64,000 nucleotides of DNA, taken from positions 1-64,000 of the forward strand of contig PWYU01000058.1 in assembly GCA_003567725.1 (NCBI GenBank), in the 5' to 3' direction. The notes below the pieces were generated by a model. The model was given only the letters and a program-made list of their open reading frames with translations. It had not been told where the DNA came from and ran no database searches. Position 1 is the first letter of the stretch. Each line of letters starts with the position of its first letter. The stretch is from Syntrophomonadaceae bacterium. Lineage in GTDB: Bacteria > Bacillota > Dethiobacteria > DTU022. Position numbers and translations under genes: made by a program. Of the stretch, positions 36,954 to 47,700 are shown in pieces.

Positions 36954-38261
36954 TTACTCTTCTGGAGACGGCACTATTAGCGATATAACATGATAGGCTG
37001 GATCGAAATTTTCTTCTGCAACAGCCATAGCTTCCTCTATTGTAATATCCTGCAAGACAGAAGGAAGCTCAAACATTTCATTATCTCTAAACCGGTAAGC
37101 CAGGTAGTTATTAGCTATGAATTCAAGAGAGTTAAAGCGCCTGATATAACCACCTAAGATTTTCCGGCGATGCCGTTCAAATTGTTCTTTAGTAATTCCT
37201 TCTTTTTTTACATTTTCTATTGCTTCCATAATGCGGCTGTACAACTGATCGGGATCTCTTGTTTCTCCGCCGATCATAGCATAACCATAATTAATTTCAT
37301 TAGTGTATTCAGCCCCAAAGTTTTCATCGATCAGGTTGTCCCGGTAAAGTTCATTATAAAGCTTTTCACTTGAGCCAAAGAGAATATCTAAAACCAGCTC
37401 CATCAATATTTCACGTCGCATCTTTTGACGGCTTTCCAATTTAGCTACTATATTATCTTTTAAACCGATAAACATGATTGGCTCAGATACAACAAGCTCC
37501 TGAACAGTTTTTTGCTGATTAATTTCAAAAGGTTCATCAGGGAATTGGCGCACTATTTGACCCATGGGGCTGTAATCTCGGCCCAGCAGGTTTTTTTCTA
37601 CCTGCCGCCCCACCTCCTCCGGATCGAGGTTACCAACTACAAAGACGGCCATATTGCTGGGATGGTAAAAAGTATGATAACAGCGATATAGCAATTCCGG
37701 GCTTATTTTATTGATGCTTTCTATAGTCCCGGCAATGTCATTACGAACGGGATGCATCTGATATAGTCCTGCCAGGAGGTTAAAAAAAACTCTCCAGTGG
37801 GGGTGATCTTCATACATTTTTATTTCCTGTCCGATAATGCCCTGTTCTTTCTGCACTGTTTTATCAGTAAAATAAGGTTCCTGCACAAAATTGAGCAAAA
37901 GGTCAAAGTTCTGTTCAAAGCTGGCAGTGCAGGAAAAGAGATATGAAGTCTGGGTAAAGGATGTAAAAGCATTGGCAGAAGCCCCCAGGGCGGCGAAGCG
38001 ATCAAATACATTGCCCCGTTCATCTTCAAAAAGCTTATGCTCTAGAAAGTGGGCCACTCCATCGGGTAATTCTGTAACTTCAGGATGGGGTTCGACTCGA
38101 AAGCGGTTATCTATAGAACCAAAACGAGTGGAAAAGACAGCGTACTTCTTCTGATAACCGGTGCGGGGCAAGACATACAAATCCAGACCAGGATGAAACT
38201 GGTAGTGATAAAGGGTTTCATGCAGTTCCCGGTTTTCAATTAACTTTAAATTCTCTCTCAT
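36954..38261 (-). CDS. M16 family zinc peptidase (HXXEH)
   Basis: 435 aa, VAHFLEHKLFED. Confidence 0.92.
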   Translation of the reverse strand: MRENLKLIENRELHETLYHYQFHPGLDLYVLPRTGYQKKYAVFSTRFGSIDNRFRVEPHPEVTELPDGVAHFLEHKLFEDERGNVFDRFAALGASANAFTSFTQTSYLFSCTASFEQNFDLLLNFVQEPYFTDKTVQKEQGIIGQEIKMYEDHPHWRVFFNLLAGLYQMHPVRNDIAGTIESINKISPELLYRCYHTFYHPSNMAVFVVGNLDPEEVGRQVEKNLLGRDYSPMGQIVRQFPDEPFEINQQKTVQELVVSEPIMFIGLKDNIVAKLESRQKMRREILMELVLDILFGSSEKLYNELYRDNLIDENFGAEYTNEINYGYAMIGGETRDPDQLYSRIMEAIENVKKEGITKEQFERHRRKILGGYIRRFNSLEFIANNYLAYRFRDNEMFELPSVLQDITIEEAMAVAEENFDPAYHVISLIVPSPEE

Positions 38262-39574
38262 TTTATAGAGCCTCCTTCCTGGGGCCGCAAGACATACACG
38301 GTATCGAGTTTTACTCTTTCAGCTGCCTCCTGGATTTCTTGTTTTCCCACTGTTTCAATACCTTTAATTAATTCCGCTGCGGTGTACGTTTTACCACCAA
38401 TTGAGCCGTCAAGATGGCTAATTATTAATTGAATAGGACTGTCTTGCTGGGAACGCAGGCGGTTAATCAAACCCTGCCTGGTATTGTCAAGTTCCTCATC
38501 GCTAATATTGCCGGCAGCCATATCTTCAAGCTGGCGCTCAATTATTTCCCGGGCATTATCATAATCTTCATAATTAATTCCGGCAGCAATAATCATCAAA
38601 CCTTTATGCTTTTCCAGGCGAGAGTGAACATAGTAAGCCAGGCCCGCTTCTTCACGCACTTTCATAAACAGTTTGGAATGCGGAAAACCGCCTAAAATAC
38701 CGCTATAGAGTAAAAGAGGGCAATACAAATCATCACCGTAAGCAGTATATGTACGTAATCCGAGGACTATCTTAGCCTGGTTAACGGGAAGCGCTTCCTC
38801 GTAATACCTGACTTCTTGCACTGTTTTTTTCGTATCTGTAAGGGGCAGCCGGTTTTGCTCTTTCAAACGGGACAAACTAAAGGCTTCACCAGTCGCGTCC
38901 AAAACCTCTTTTTCCTTTAAATCTCCAATCACATAGAGATCAATAGGATTGGCAGAAAAAACATGGTTGTAATATTGATAAAGACTCTCTTCATTTATAT
39001 TATTATAATCTTCTATTGAACCGAGTTTATAGGTGCCAAACCTTTCTTCTGAACACATCAAAGCAATGCAACGTTCATAAGCATAAGTTGCTTTATCGTT
39101 AAGCATAGCTTTAATATCTTTTATCAGTTGTTTTTTTTCCTGTTCTACATACTCTTTTTTAAAACTCCCGTTTTCAAGCAATGGATCGCCTGAAACAGAG
39201 CCAAGGACGGACAAACCTTCTTTAACCAGGGCTTTTCCTTCACCCAGGTACTTATCATGGGCAGTTTCGCAGCCAAAAGTCATGATGTGCCTCTCTCCGC
39301 TTTTTATTATATCTGCAGTAAGATCGGCTCCATACAGGTTCTCGAGCTTGCGCTGTAAAATTAGTTTGTCGGGATACTGCCTGCTGCCCTGTTCCAAAAC
39401 GGCTGGTAACAGGGCACTCATAGCTGCCAACTTACTGTTCAGCTCCTGATGGATAAACAAAGCGATGGAAATAGTTTTAAATTTGTCTGTTGGCATAAAA
39501 AATAGCCTGATTCCGTTTGGCAAATGATGCTCTATATAATTTGTAATCAAAATCAATCCTCCCCTGTGGGACAC
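38258..39574 (-). CDS. M16 family peptidase-like, non-catalytic partner
   Basis: 438 aa M16 fold without HXXEH; overlaps the catalytic partner by 4 nt; true start may be internal to the N-terminal MSHRGGL derived from the adjacent repeat. Confidence 0.85.
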   Translation of the reverse strand: MSHRGGLILITNYIEHHLPNGIRLFFMPTDKFKTISIALFIHQELNSKLAAMSALLPAVLEQGSRQYPDKLILQRKLENLYGADLTADIIKSGERHIMTFGCETAHDKYLGEGKALVKEGLSVLGSVSGDPLLENGSFKKEYVEQEKKQLIKDIKAMLNDKATYAYERCIALMCSEERFGTYKLGSIEDYNNINEESLYQYYNHVFSANPIDLYVIGDLKEKEVLDATGEAFSLSRLKEQNRLPLTDTKKTVQEVRYYEEALPVNQAKIVLGLRTYTAYGDDLYCPLLLYSGILGGFPHSKLFMKVREEAGLAYYVHSRLEKHKGLMIIAAGINYEDYDNAREIIERQLEDMAAGNISDEELDNTRQGLINRLRSQQDSPIQLIISHLDGSIGGKTYTAAELIKGIETVGKQEIQEAAERVKLDTVYVLRPQEGGSIK

Positions 39575-39608
39575 GGGGACAGGTCCCTTGTCCCAGGTTA
39601 TGTAAACT
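39567..39608. repeat. REP-like inverted repeat, left copy flanking RAYT transposase
   Basis: TGGGACACGGGGACAGGTCCCTTGTCCCAGGTTATGTAAAC is the reverse complement of the right copy at about 40799-40841. Confidence 0.88.
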
Positions 39609-39689
39609 ATACAGCTAATGGGATAGAGCGACAGGTTCCTTGTCTCAGACTAACTGCCCAAAATTACCTTACTTCTTTTTTCAGGTTTT

Positions 39690-40448
39690 TTAAAGCCTGG
39701 CGATATAACTCTTTGAAATACCCGTTATCCTTGATAACTGCCTGATTGTCAAACCTTCAACTGCTTTAAGTTCAGTCAAGATAAAATCTCTGTCATTTTT
39801 ATTTATTTTCGATAGTTCTGCTAGGTTTGAGTTGTTATATTCTTCCAGCAAAGCTCTAACGTTTTGATCGGTAAGCTTCTTTTTATCATCTATATCAAGG
39901 CAGACATCACTATTTTGTTTTTCCATAAATGTTTTTAATAGCTTGATCCCTTGATTACAGTTAGGTGAAAAAATATTTAAGGCAAATTCTCGATCAACTA
40001 AGATTGGTTCATGCAAATACTCACTTAAGCTGGTCCAGTTATAATCAAGAACATTTTTAACCAAACCAGCCTTCAGCGGGTTCTGATGAATGTACCTTAA
40101 AACAGTCAAAAAGTAAATATCATCTTCAACCGTTTCACTTCTATATCTTTCTTGGAATAAATGACCGCATCGCCCATGTTTGTTATTATACCAATAAACA
40201 TAACTACCACTTATTCTTTTTACCACCAGGGACAAGGGCTCTGAAATCTCTTTAAGCAAGATATGAACGTGGTTGTCCATGAAGCAGTATCCGTAAATCA
40301 AATAATCACTAAGCTTTTTATAGCGTAATAAAATTTCGTAAAACCTTTTTTTGTCCTCACTGTCGTAAAATATGTGATCTTTATTAATACCTCTCATAAT
40401 GATGTGATAGATGCCGGATTCACTTTTTCCTCTAGCTCGTCTTGCCAT
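39690..40448 (-). CDS. REP-associated tyrosine transposase (Y1/IS200-like HUH)
   Basis: 252 aa; GIYHIIMRGINKDHIFY, FMDNHVHILLKE (HUH), YIHQNPLKAGLV (Tyr), C-terminal HTH. Confidence 0.93.
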   Translation of the reverse strand: MARRARGKSESGIYHIIMRGINKDHIFYDSEDKKRFYEILLRYKKLSDYLIYGYCFMDNHVHILLKEISEPLSLVVKRISGSYVYWYNNKHGRCGHLFQERYRSETVEDDIYFLTVLRYIHQNPLKAGLVKNVLDYNWTSLSEYLHEPILVDREFALNIFSPNCNQGIKLLKTFMEKQNSDVCLDIDDKKKLTDQNVRALLEEYNNSNLAELSKINKNDRDFILTELKAVEGLTIRQLSRITGISKSYIARL

Positions 40449-40797
40449 TTCACCACCTCACAAGTATTTTAACTTAATTCCATCTAAAAACAAACACACA
40501 AATATCAAGAATAATTAATCTGAATGTATTTACACCTTCAGCTCTTGAATACAGGGATTTAAATATTCCTTGTTATGATTAAATCCTTCCATAACAGATT
40601 AATCCACTTATGCATTATTTATAACCTCTTCTTCATGAAAAATAAATTTATTCTATATCATCTTCTTTTCCATAAACCCCTGCCTTTTGGGACAAAAGAC
40701 CTGTCTCCGCGTCTCAGGACCTCTTTTCTCTGTCCTATGTCTCAAACAACTTAGCCCGCACTTCTTAATCTCCGCCTGGATCAATAAAAACAAAATG

Positions 40798-40842
40798 GTT
40801 TACATAACCTGGGACAAGGGACCTGTCCCCGTGTCCCAGGTT
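40798..40842. repeat. REP-like inverted repeat, right copy
   Basis: GTTTACATAACCTGGGACAAGGGACCTGTCCCCGTGTCCCA. Confidence 0.88.
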
Positions 40843-40891
40843 TGACTTGTATTGGGGGTGGTGGTATCATAGCAGTGAATAATTCAGCCAG

Positions 40892-40966
40892 GCGCCCGTG
40901 GTGAAAGGGATATCACGCAGGCCTCCGGAGCCTGAAGTCGGGGTTCGAATCCCTGCGGGCGTACCA
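40892..40966 (+). tRNA. tRNA-Arg (anticodon CCG)
   Basis: Cloverleaf: GCGCCCG acceptor, D stem GTGA/TCAC, anticodon loop CTCCGGA, T arm CGGGG-TTCGAAT-CCCTG, encoded CCA. Confidence 0.95.
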
Positions 40967-41060
40967 TCATGTGAAGGAGCAACCTGCTTCAGGTTGCTCC
41001 TACCTATAATTAGCTAGCTTAACTCTACCAATCATCTTATGCTAAAGGAGTGTTTCCGTT

Positions 41061-42896
41061 ATGCCCAAAATAGTTTTTATTCCCCAGAATAAAGAGATTA
41101 CAGTTGAATCCGGCACCAATCTTTTAAAAGCAGCCGATCAAGCCGGCTTATATGTAGAAGGAGACTGCGCCGGAAAAGGAACTTGCGGCAAATGCAAGGT
41201 AAAAATTGTTAAAGGTGATGGCGGCAACCCGACTAAAGCAGAGCAAAAACACCTTTCTGAAAAAGAGCTGTCCGAAGGATGGATCCTTTCCTGTCAAAAA
41301 AAGGCAAAAGAAGATCTCACCATTGAAGTACCGGTTCAAAAAGCAGCTTACCTGCGTAAAACTACCCTGGCTGGCGGCGTGGAAGACATGGAAGCTGATC
41401 CAATGGTTGAAAAAATAGCAGTCAAATTGAGCCGGCCGGCAGTTAAAGATCAAACCGCCGACCTGGAGCGTTTGCTGCAACAGCTGGAACGGGAAGATTT
41501 ATCGGTAGAACTACGAGAGCTATCAAAACTGCCGGGCATGCTTCGCGATAATAATTATTCCGTAACTGCCGCCATTATCGGTAAGAGAATCATTTCTATC
41601 GAGCCGGGCGATACCTCCGATCAACTCTACGGAATTGCTTTTGATATTGGGACCACTACTATCATGGGATCTTTGCTAGACCTGCAAAAAGCAGAAGTAA
41701 TTGCGGTTGCGGCTGCAACCAACCCTCAGAATATATATGGAGCTGATGTTATTTCCAGGATCAACTACGCTTCCGAAGGGGAAGACGAACTAAAAATGCT
41801 CCAGAAAAAAGTAATTGAAGCAGCTAACGAGATTATTAGCGACCTTTTAAAACAGACAAAAGTAGCAAAAGATCGGGTTTATGAAATAGTTGCTGTCGGC
41901 AATACCACGATGAGTCATTTATTTATGGGAGTGGATCCCACATACCTGGCCCCGGCTCCTTTTATTCCAGCTTACAGTCGGGCTTTGGAAGTTGAAGCCT
42001 CAGAACTTAACCTTACTATCAATCCGGCGGGACGAGTAATTTTTCTGCCCAATATTGCCGGTTATGTTGGTTCGGATACACTGGGTGTAATCCTGGCCAC
42101 AGAAATGGACCAAAACTCAAGCGATTGCGCCGCCATAGATATTGGAACCAACGGTGAACTGGTCCTGGCCGCCAACGGTAGGCTGATGGCCTGTTCTACT
42201 GCAGCAGGCCCGGCATTTGAAGGCGCCCAGATCAAGCAAGGTATGCGTGCCTCAGCCGGAGCCGTAGAAGCTGTGCAATACATCGATAATGACTTTAAAA
42301 TTAGCACTATTGATGATGCTCCCGCCAGGGGGATCTGTGGTTCGGGGCTGATCGACGCCGCCGCTGCCCTGGTTGATGCCGGCCTGATCAATGCTACCGG
42401 CAAACTTATCAATCCTGAAGAAAATCCTGATCAAGTTCCTGAAAAATTTAAAACAAGGCTTAAGCAGGCAGAAGGTGGAATGGAATTCATTCTGGTATCC
42501 GGAGGTGATTCAGAATCCGGAGAAGATATTGTGCTCAGCCAGAGTGATTTACGTGAACTGCAGCTGGCCAAAGGAGCAATTTACGCAGGTTTAAAAATTC
42601 TTTTAAAAGAAGCTGAGCTTAAAGAAAATGATCTTGATAAAATCCTTCTGGCCGGTGCTTTTGGAAATTATGTGCGCAAAGAAAGTGCCCTGACTATCGG
42701 GCTTTTGCCTCAGCTTTCCCCGGAAAAAATAGTAGCTGTAGGCAATGCGGCCGGTGACGGATCGAGAATGGCCCTTGCTTCAAAAAAAGTTCGAGAAAGA
42801 GCTTTCGGGTTACCTGAAATAGTAGAACACCTGGAGTTATCAACCCGCCAGGATTTTCAAGAAATCTTTGTTGATGCTCTTAAGTTCGGTCAGTAA
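41061..42896 (+). CDS. 2Fe-2S/ASKHA protein, corrinoid reductive activator-like (RACo/AcsV/DUF4445)
   Basis: 611 aa; N-terminal ferredoxin CAGKGTCGKCKVK..LSCQ; ASKHA GIAFDIGTTTIMGSLLD. Confidence 0.88.
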   Translation: MPKIVFIPQNKEITVESGTNLLKAADQAGLYVEGDCAGKGTCGKCKVKIVKGDGGNPTKAEQKHLSEKELSEGWILSCQKKAKEDLTIEVPVQKAAYLRKTTLAGGVEDMEADPMVEKIAVKLSRPAVKDQTADLERLLQQLEREDLSVELRELSKLPGMLRDNNYSVTAAIIGKRIISIEPGDTSDQLYGIAFDIGTTTIMGSLLDLQKAEVIAVAAATNPQNIYGADVISRINYASEGEDELKMLQKKVIEAANEIISDLLKQTKVAKDRVYEIVAVGNTTMSHLFMGVDPTYLAPAPFIPAYSRALEVEASELNLTINPAGRVIFLPNIAGYVGSDTLGVILATEMDQNSSDCAAIDIGTNGELVLAANGRLMACSTAAGPAFEGAQIKQGMRASAGAVEAVQYIDNDFKISTIDDAPARGICGSGLIDAAAALVDAGLINATGKLINPEENPDQVPEKFKTRLKQAEGGMEFILVSGGDSESGEDIVLSQSDLRELQLAKGAIYAGLKILLKEAELKENDLDKILLAGAFGNYVRKESALTIGLLPQLSPEKIVAVGNAAGDGSRMALASKKVRERAFGLPEIVEHLELSTRQDFQEIFVDALKFGQ

Positions 42897-42994
42897 AGTT
42901 CCTGGTTTCAGTTACAAAAGAAGGCAGAAAACCGGTAAAAATGATAGAATAGGGTAAGACTTACTATTACGATTAACCTACCCGGAGGTTTAAA

Positions 42995-43459
42995 ATGCAA
43001 AAAGCCAAAGATATAATGAGTTCACCACCAATCAATATTCGCGAAGATCAAACCCTGCAGGATGCCATTAAATTATTGGCCGAACACCGTTTCAGCGGAG
43101 TCCCTGTAGTAAACAGCGCCGGAAAAATCATGGGGATAATATCGGATACAGATATAATACGTTACTCTGAAAAAGTAAAAGTCGTGCCAAATACCAATCT
43201 TTCAGGTTGGATATCCCCTTATGCCGATGTTTCGACCCTGGCCACCATGCGTAAAGGGATGGATACTTTGCACCAGACCAGGGTTAGCGATGTTATGACT
43301 AAAAAGGTCTATGTTGTCAATGAAGAAGCAGAAGCCAGTGATATTGCCAGGTTAATGAACCGCCGCAATATCAACCGCATCCCGGTTGTAAACAGCGATA
43401 ATGAACTGGTCGGCATTGTCACCAGGGCCGACATGGTCCAGTGTATGGCACAAATGTAA
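42995..43459 (+). CDS. CBS domain pair protein
   Basis: 154 aa, two CBS motifs. Confidence 0.9.
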   Translation: MQKAKDIMSSPPINIREDQTLQDAIKLLAEHRFSGVPVVNSAGKIMGIISDTDIIRYSEKVKVVPNTNLSGWISPYADVSTLATMRKGMDTLHQTRVSDVMTKKVYVVNEEAEASDIARLMNRRNINRIPVVNSDNELVGIVTRADMVQCMAQM

Positions 43460-43469
43460 AAAGTGAGCC

Positions 43470-44939
43470 GTGAATAGCTTGGATAAGCATGATAAGCAAT
43501 TGCATAGTAAAGATCCCGGCCGTATTAAACAGGGCAGAGTTTCCGGCCTGAGGCTGCTAAGCGCTATTTGGATTGGCAAGGCCCTGATTGGCTTGACCAG
43601 AATCCTGGGGCGGGGAGGCACCACCCTGCCGGGTAGAACCGCCCTGACAATTGCTCCTGATCTAAGCTACTTATTGGCGAACCGCCTTGAAATGGGCACA
43701 ATAATAATTACCGGAACCAATGGTAAAACTACAACAGCTGCTTTGATCAACGGAATCCTTAAAGAAGCAGGTTTAAGATGTATCCATAATCAATCGGGAT
43801 CTAATCTAACATGGGGCATTGCTTCGACTTTTATAGAAAACAGCACCTGGTTGGGCCGCATAAACGGAGATTTAGCTGTACTGGAGGTTGATGAAGGAGC
43901 CTTTCCAACTTTAACCGCCAGTTTACAACCTCGCGGAATAATAGTAACTAATATATTTCGCGATCAACTGGATCGTTTTGGTGAAATCGACTCAATCCAA
44001 GGGTTAATTCAAAAAGGCCTGGATCATTTGCCATCAGATAGTTTTCTGATCATTAATGCCGACGATCCTACTTTAGCTTCACTTAAGAACAGTACTAATT
44101 CTTCAAGATGGACTTATGGACTGGAGTTAAAACTTCCGGCCCATAATTTCAATAATACCGGGCGTGATATAAAAACCTGCCCCGTTTGTTTTAAGAGGCT
44201 TGCATACAATATGATATATTTTGCCCATATTGGCCATTATTATTGTCCTTCCTGCAGTTTCAAGCGGCCGGAAGTAAAGGTTAAGCTTACCAGAAACAAC
44301 ATTGACAGCAAAGGGCTTAACCACGTCCAGGTCTGCTTGCCAGATCAAAAATTAGATTTGACAATCCCTTTGCTCGGAATATATAACCTTTACAATGTCC
44401 TGGCAGCGGCAACCTGTGCCATAGCTCTTAATATTTCGTCCAGCATTATTAGCTCTTCCTTGGAAAAAGCGGCACCCTCTTTCGGGCGAATGGAAAGGTT
44501 TGAAAAAGAAAACAAAGAAATAATTATGGCTCTGATTAAAAACCCGGTCGGCGCTAATGAAGTGCTGCGCACTATCCTTGACCAACCCGGTAATATTAAC
44601 CTGATAGTGGCAATAAATGACAGAATTGCCGATGGCACAGACATATCCTGGATATGGGATGTGGATTTTGAACAGCTGTCGACTACAAAAAACCGCATCA
44701 CAACAGTTATCGCCTCGGGTCTGCGAGCCTTTGATATGGCCGTGCGCTTTAAGTATGCCGGTTTTGAACCTGAACAGCTGCTGGTTACAGAAAGCCTAAA
44801 CCAGGCTATCGAGACAGCCCTGGAACAAACTGCACCCGGTAGCAGGTTATTTATCCTGCCCACTTATACAGCCATGCTGGAAATGAGACGTTACCTGAAT
44901 AAACTAGGTCTGGGTAAACCGTACTGGGGGGGCTCTTAA
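43470..44939 (+). CDS. murT: Lipid II isoglutaminyl synthase subunit MurT
   Basis: 489 aa Mur ligase, GTNGKTTTAALI, DUF1727 KNPVGANEVLR; adjacent gatD. Confidence 0.92.
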   Translation: MNSLDKHDKQLHSKDPGRIKQGRVSGLRLLSAIWIGKALIGLTRILGRGGTTLPGRTALTIAPDLSYLLANRLEMGTIIITGTNGKTTTAALINGILKEAGLRCIHNQSGSNLTWGIASTFIENSTWLGRINGDLAVLEVDEGAFPTLTASLQPRGIIVTNIFRDQLDRFGEIDSIQGLIQKGLDHLPSDSFLIINADDPTLASLKNSTNSSRWTYGLELKLPAHNFNNTGRDIKTCPVCFKRLAYNMIYFAHIGHYYCPSCSFKRPEVKVKLTRNNIDSKGLNHVQVCLPDQKLDLTIPLLGIYNLYNVLAAATCAIALNISSSIISSSLEKAAPSFGRMERFEKENKEIIMALIKNPVGANEVLRTILDQPGNINLIVAINDRIADGTDISWIWDVDFEQLSTTKNRITTVIASGLRAFDMAVRFKYAGFEPEQLLVTESLNQAIETALEQTAPGSRLFILPTYTAMLEMRRYLNKLGLGKPYWGGS

Positions 44940-45682
44940 TGGGAGCAATTAATATTTACCATCTCTATCCAGATCATTTAAACCTCTATGGCGACCGGGG
45001 TAATATGCTGGCTCTCTGTCGACGGGCTGAATGGCATGGTATTAAGGTGAAAATCATCGCCGTAAATCCCGGTGATCCAATAAATTTTTCCAATTGTGAT
45101 TTACTGTTTATGGGCGGCGGACAGGATAGTGATCAAAAGCTGGTAGCCGAAGATTTAAAAGGCCGCAGCCGGGAAATACACCAGGCCGTCGAAGATAATA
45201 TGGTAATTTTTGCCGTATGTGGTTCATATCAACTACTGGGCCACTATTACACTACCGCCCGGGGAGAAAAAATTAATGGCCTGGAAATCATGGAACTCAA
45301 CACTGAAGCCGGTAAAAGCAGGTTAATCGGAAATGCTGCCATCAACTGTTTCCTCTGGGATCCACCGCGCACTCTGGTAGGCTTTGAAAATCACGGGGGT
45401 AGAACTTTCCTGGGGCCAGGCTTGCAGCCGCTGGGTAAAGTTTTATACGGTTTTGGAAATAACGGATCTGAAAAAACAGAAGGCGCCGTTTACAAAAATG
45501 TAATTGGCACCTACCTGCATGGTTCACTTCTTCCTAAAAACCCCTGGTTAACGGATTATTTGCTGAAAAAAGCTCTGGAGTACCGCCACCAGGAAATATA
45601 TTTTTGCAAGCTGGATGATTCCCTGGAAGAAAAAGCCCACCAATTTGCACTTAATCTTGCTGCTGGAAATCGCCATAAATAA
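44939..45682 (+). CDS. gatD: Lipid II isoglutaminyl synthase glutaminase subunit GatD
   Basis: 247 aa GATase, MGGGQDSDQ, FAVCGSYQLLGHYY. Confidence 0.92.
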   Translation: MGAINIYHLYPDHLNLYGDRGNMLALCRRAEWHGIKVKIIAVNPGDPINFSNCDLLFMGGGQDSDQKLVAEDLKGRSREIHQAVEDNMVIFAVCGSYQLLGHYYTTARGEKINGLEIMELNTEAGKSRLIGNAAINCFLWDPPRTLVGFENHGGRTFLGPGLQPLGKVLYGFGNNGSEKTEGAVYKNVIGTYLHGSLLPKNPWLTDYLLKKALEYRHQEIYFCKLDDSLEEKAHQFALNLAAGNRHK

Positions 45683-45691
45683 AAATAACGG

Positions 45692-45780
45692 AACTACTCA
45701 GGCTTAGCCCGCTAAGCCACAGGTGACGGTAAAACCGTCCCCATGGCGCCGCTTATCATTCAACAAAGACAATAGGCTGT
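45692..45780 (+). repeat. Dispersed repeat, copy 5 (internally deleted)
   Basis: AACTACTCAGGCTTAGCCCGCTAAGCCACAGGTGACGGTAAAACCGTCCCCATGGCGCCGCTTATCATTCAACAAAGACAATAGGCTG. Confidence 0.82.
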
Positions 45781-45866
45781 CAGGTCGAGAACTGGCTTCG
45801 ATGCTTTGGTCTCCCGCTGAGCGCCTTAGCCTTTGCTGGGCATACGAGTAGTTGCAAAATCAACAA

Positions 45867-46802
45867 TTAAAGCAGGTATTCAATTTCAGCCTGATCACGA
45901 AGCTCAGGGACCAGTTCGTTTAGAATAATAGAAACCTGCTCATCGGCCAGGGTGTCCATTACCTGTTCACTCACTTCTTCAAAGGTAACTTCTTCTTTTT
46001 CCGTTCGATCCAGAACTTCAATAATATGATAGCCAAATTCGGTTTCTACCGGTTCGCTAATATCACCAATATCCAGGGAAAATGCCATCTCTTCAAAGGG
46101 TTCAACCATATTCCCCCTTCCAAAAAATCCGAGATAACCGCCATCATCTTTGTTTGATTGATCTGTAGAATACTCTGACGCTAAATTCTCAAAATTTTCT
46201 CCCTCAACCAAAAGCCCGGCTACTTCTTCAGCCTCAGCTTCGCTTTCAACCAAAATATGCCTTGCTTCAACTTCTTCTTCCTGCTCAAATAGATAGCGGT
46301 GTTCTTCAAAGAATTCCCGGCCATCCTCTTCTGTAAAGTCAGTCTGCTCCATAGCTATTTTACGAGCCAGCAAATTCAGGCGGGCATCTTCGCGAAAAGA
46401 TTCAACTGCAACTCCATATTGTTCCAGGAGCTTTAAAAAATCTTCTTCTGACCCCAAAAAGTTTTCTTCTATTACCTTATCTATTTCTTCATCTAATTCA
46501 CTTTCAGCTACCGTTATGCCTAACCTGCCCGCTTCCTGAATAATCAACTGCCTGATAATCAGATCTTCAAGAATCTCACTGCCCCCTTGAGCGTACATTA
46601 AATCAAACAGCTCATCTTTCATAATCGGATCGCCATTAACCAGGGCAGCTACCTGATCTTCCTGCGGTTCTTGCTGCAGCATAACCACACCCATAGCTAC
46701 CACTGCAATTAACAAAACCGCAATAGCTGCCCAGAGAACCTGTGGTCTGGCAGCTGCTCCTTTCAAGCCCTCTTTTGATTTAGAATAGGCTTCTTTTTCC
46801 AT
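45867..46802 (-). CDS. SurA/PrsA-like peptidylprolyl isomerase, membrane-anchored
   Basis: 311 aa; single N-terminal TM, SurA_N, parvulin EARHILVESEAEAEEV..GGYLGFFGRG. Confidence 0.9.
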   Translation of the reverse strand: MEKEAYSKSKEGLKGAAARPQVLWAAIAVLLIAVVAMGVVMLQQEPQEDQVAALVNGDPIMKDELFDLMYAQGGSEILEDLIIRQLIIQEAGRLGITVAESELDEEIDKVIEENFLGSEEDFLKLLEQYGVAVESFREDARLNLLARKIAMEQTDFTEEDGREFFEEHRYLFEQEEEVEARHILVESEAEAEEVAGLLVEGENFENLASEYSTDQSNKDDGGYLGFFGRGNMVEPFEEMAFSLDIGDISEPVETEFGYHIIEVLDRTEKEEVTFEEVSEQVMDTLADEQVSIILNELVPELRDQAEIEYLL

Positions 46803-46827
46803 TTTTCACCCTCATTTCTAATATCCT

Positions 46828-47700
46828 TTATGGAATTATTTTATTCATGGGAAACTCAAGGATGCCTTCGGCCCCGGCTTCCTGCAATTCACAGATCAGT
46901 GTTCTTACTTTCTTCTCTTCCACCACGCTTTCAACCGCCACCCATTCGTCGGAAATCAAATTAGAGATGGTCGGTTTTCTTAAAGCTGGAAGGAGCTCTA
47001 TAACTTTATCCAGATTACTATTATGAACATTCATTTTAAGCATTACTTTTTGTTCAGCCAGAAGAGCCCCTTTCAAAAGAGTTATCATGCGTTCAACTTT
47101 TTTCCTTTTCCAGGAATCATTATAGCTATTATGGTTCATAATGATCCTTGGGGTAGAAACCAAAATGGTTTCAATAATACGCAGTTGATTTGCTTTCAGA
47201 GAGCGGCCAGTTTCGGTCAGTTCGGCAATCGCATCAGCCAGTAAAGGCGGCTTGACTTCAGTAGCCCCCCAGGAGAAAAAAACAGAAGCATTGACTCCCT
47301 TTTCCTTAAGATACCGCTTGGTTGATTCAACCAGTTCAGTGGCAACACGCTTTCCTTCCAAATCTGCAGCACTATTAATATCTGAATCATTGGGCACGGC
47401 CAGGACCAATCGCACCGGCCTCAACCCCCGCTTGGAATAATTCAGATCGGTAAGTTCCCTGACGTCGGCTGCAGTTTCATTGATCCAATCTTTGCCTGTC
47501 AAACCGACATCGAGGACCTGATCTTCTACATATTTGGCTATTTCCTGAGCCCTCATCAGAACACATTCAATCTCTTCATCGTCTATATAAGGATAATAAG
47601 AACGATCACCGATTTGAATATTGAAACCTGCCTTTTTGAATATCTCCAGGGTAGTATTCTGGAGGCTTCCAGCCGGCAGACCCAATTTTAGCTTATTCAC
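46828..47700 (-). CDS. hisG: ATP phosphoribosyltransferase (long form)
   Basis: [32 protein letters not shown]-terminal regulatory domain; likely GTG start near 47700 rather than 47763. Confidence 0.92.
   Translation of the reverse strand: MNKLKLGLPAGSLQNTTLEIFKKAGFNIQIGDRSYYPYIDDEEIECVLMRAQEIAKYVEDQVLDVGLTGKDWINETAADVRELTDLNYSKRGLRPVRLVLAVPNDSDINSAADLEGKRVATELVESTKRYLKEKGVNASVFFSWGATEVKPPLLADAIAELTETGRSLKANQLRIIETILVSTPRIIMNHNSYNDSWKRKKVERMITLLKGALLAEQKVMLKMNVHNSNLDKVIELLPALRKPTISNLISDEWVAVESVVEEKKVRTLICELQEAGAEGILEFPMNKIIP

Larger units (their letters stand above)
39567..40842 (-). mobile_element. RAYT/REP unit (Y1 transposase bounded by REP inverted repeats)
   Basis: IS200-like HUH transposase between about 41-bp perfect inverted repeats. 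Confidence 0.75.
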
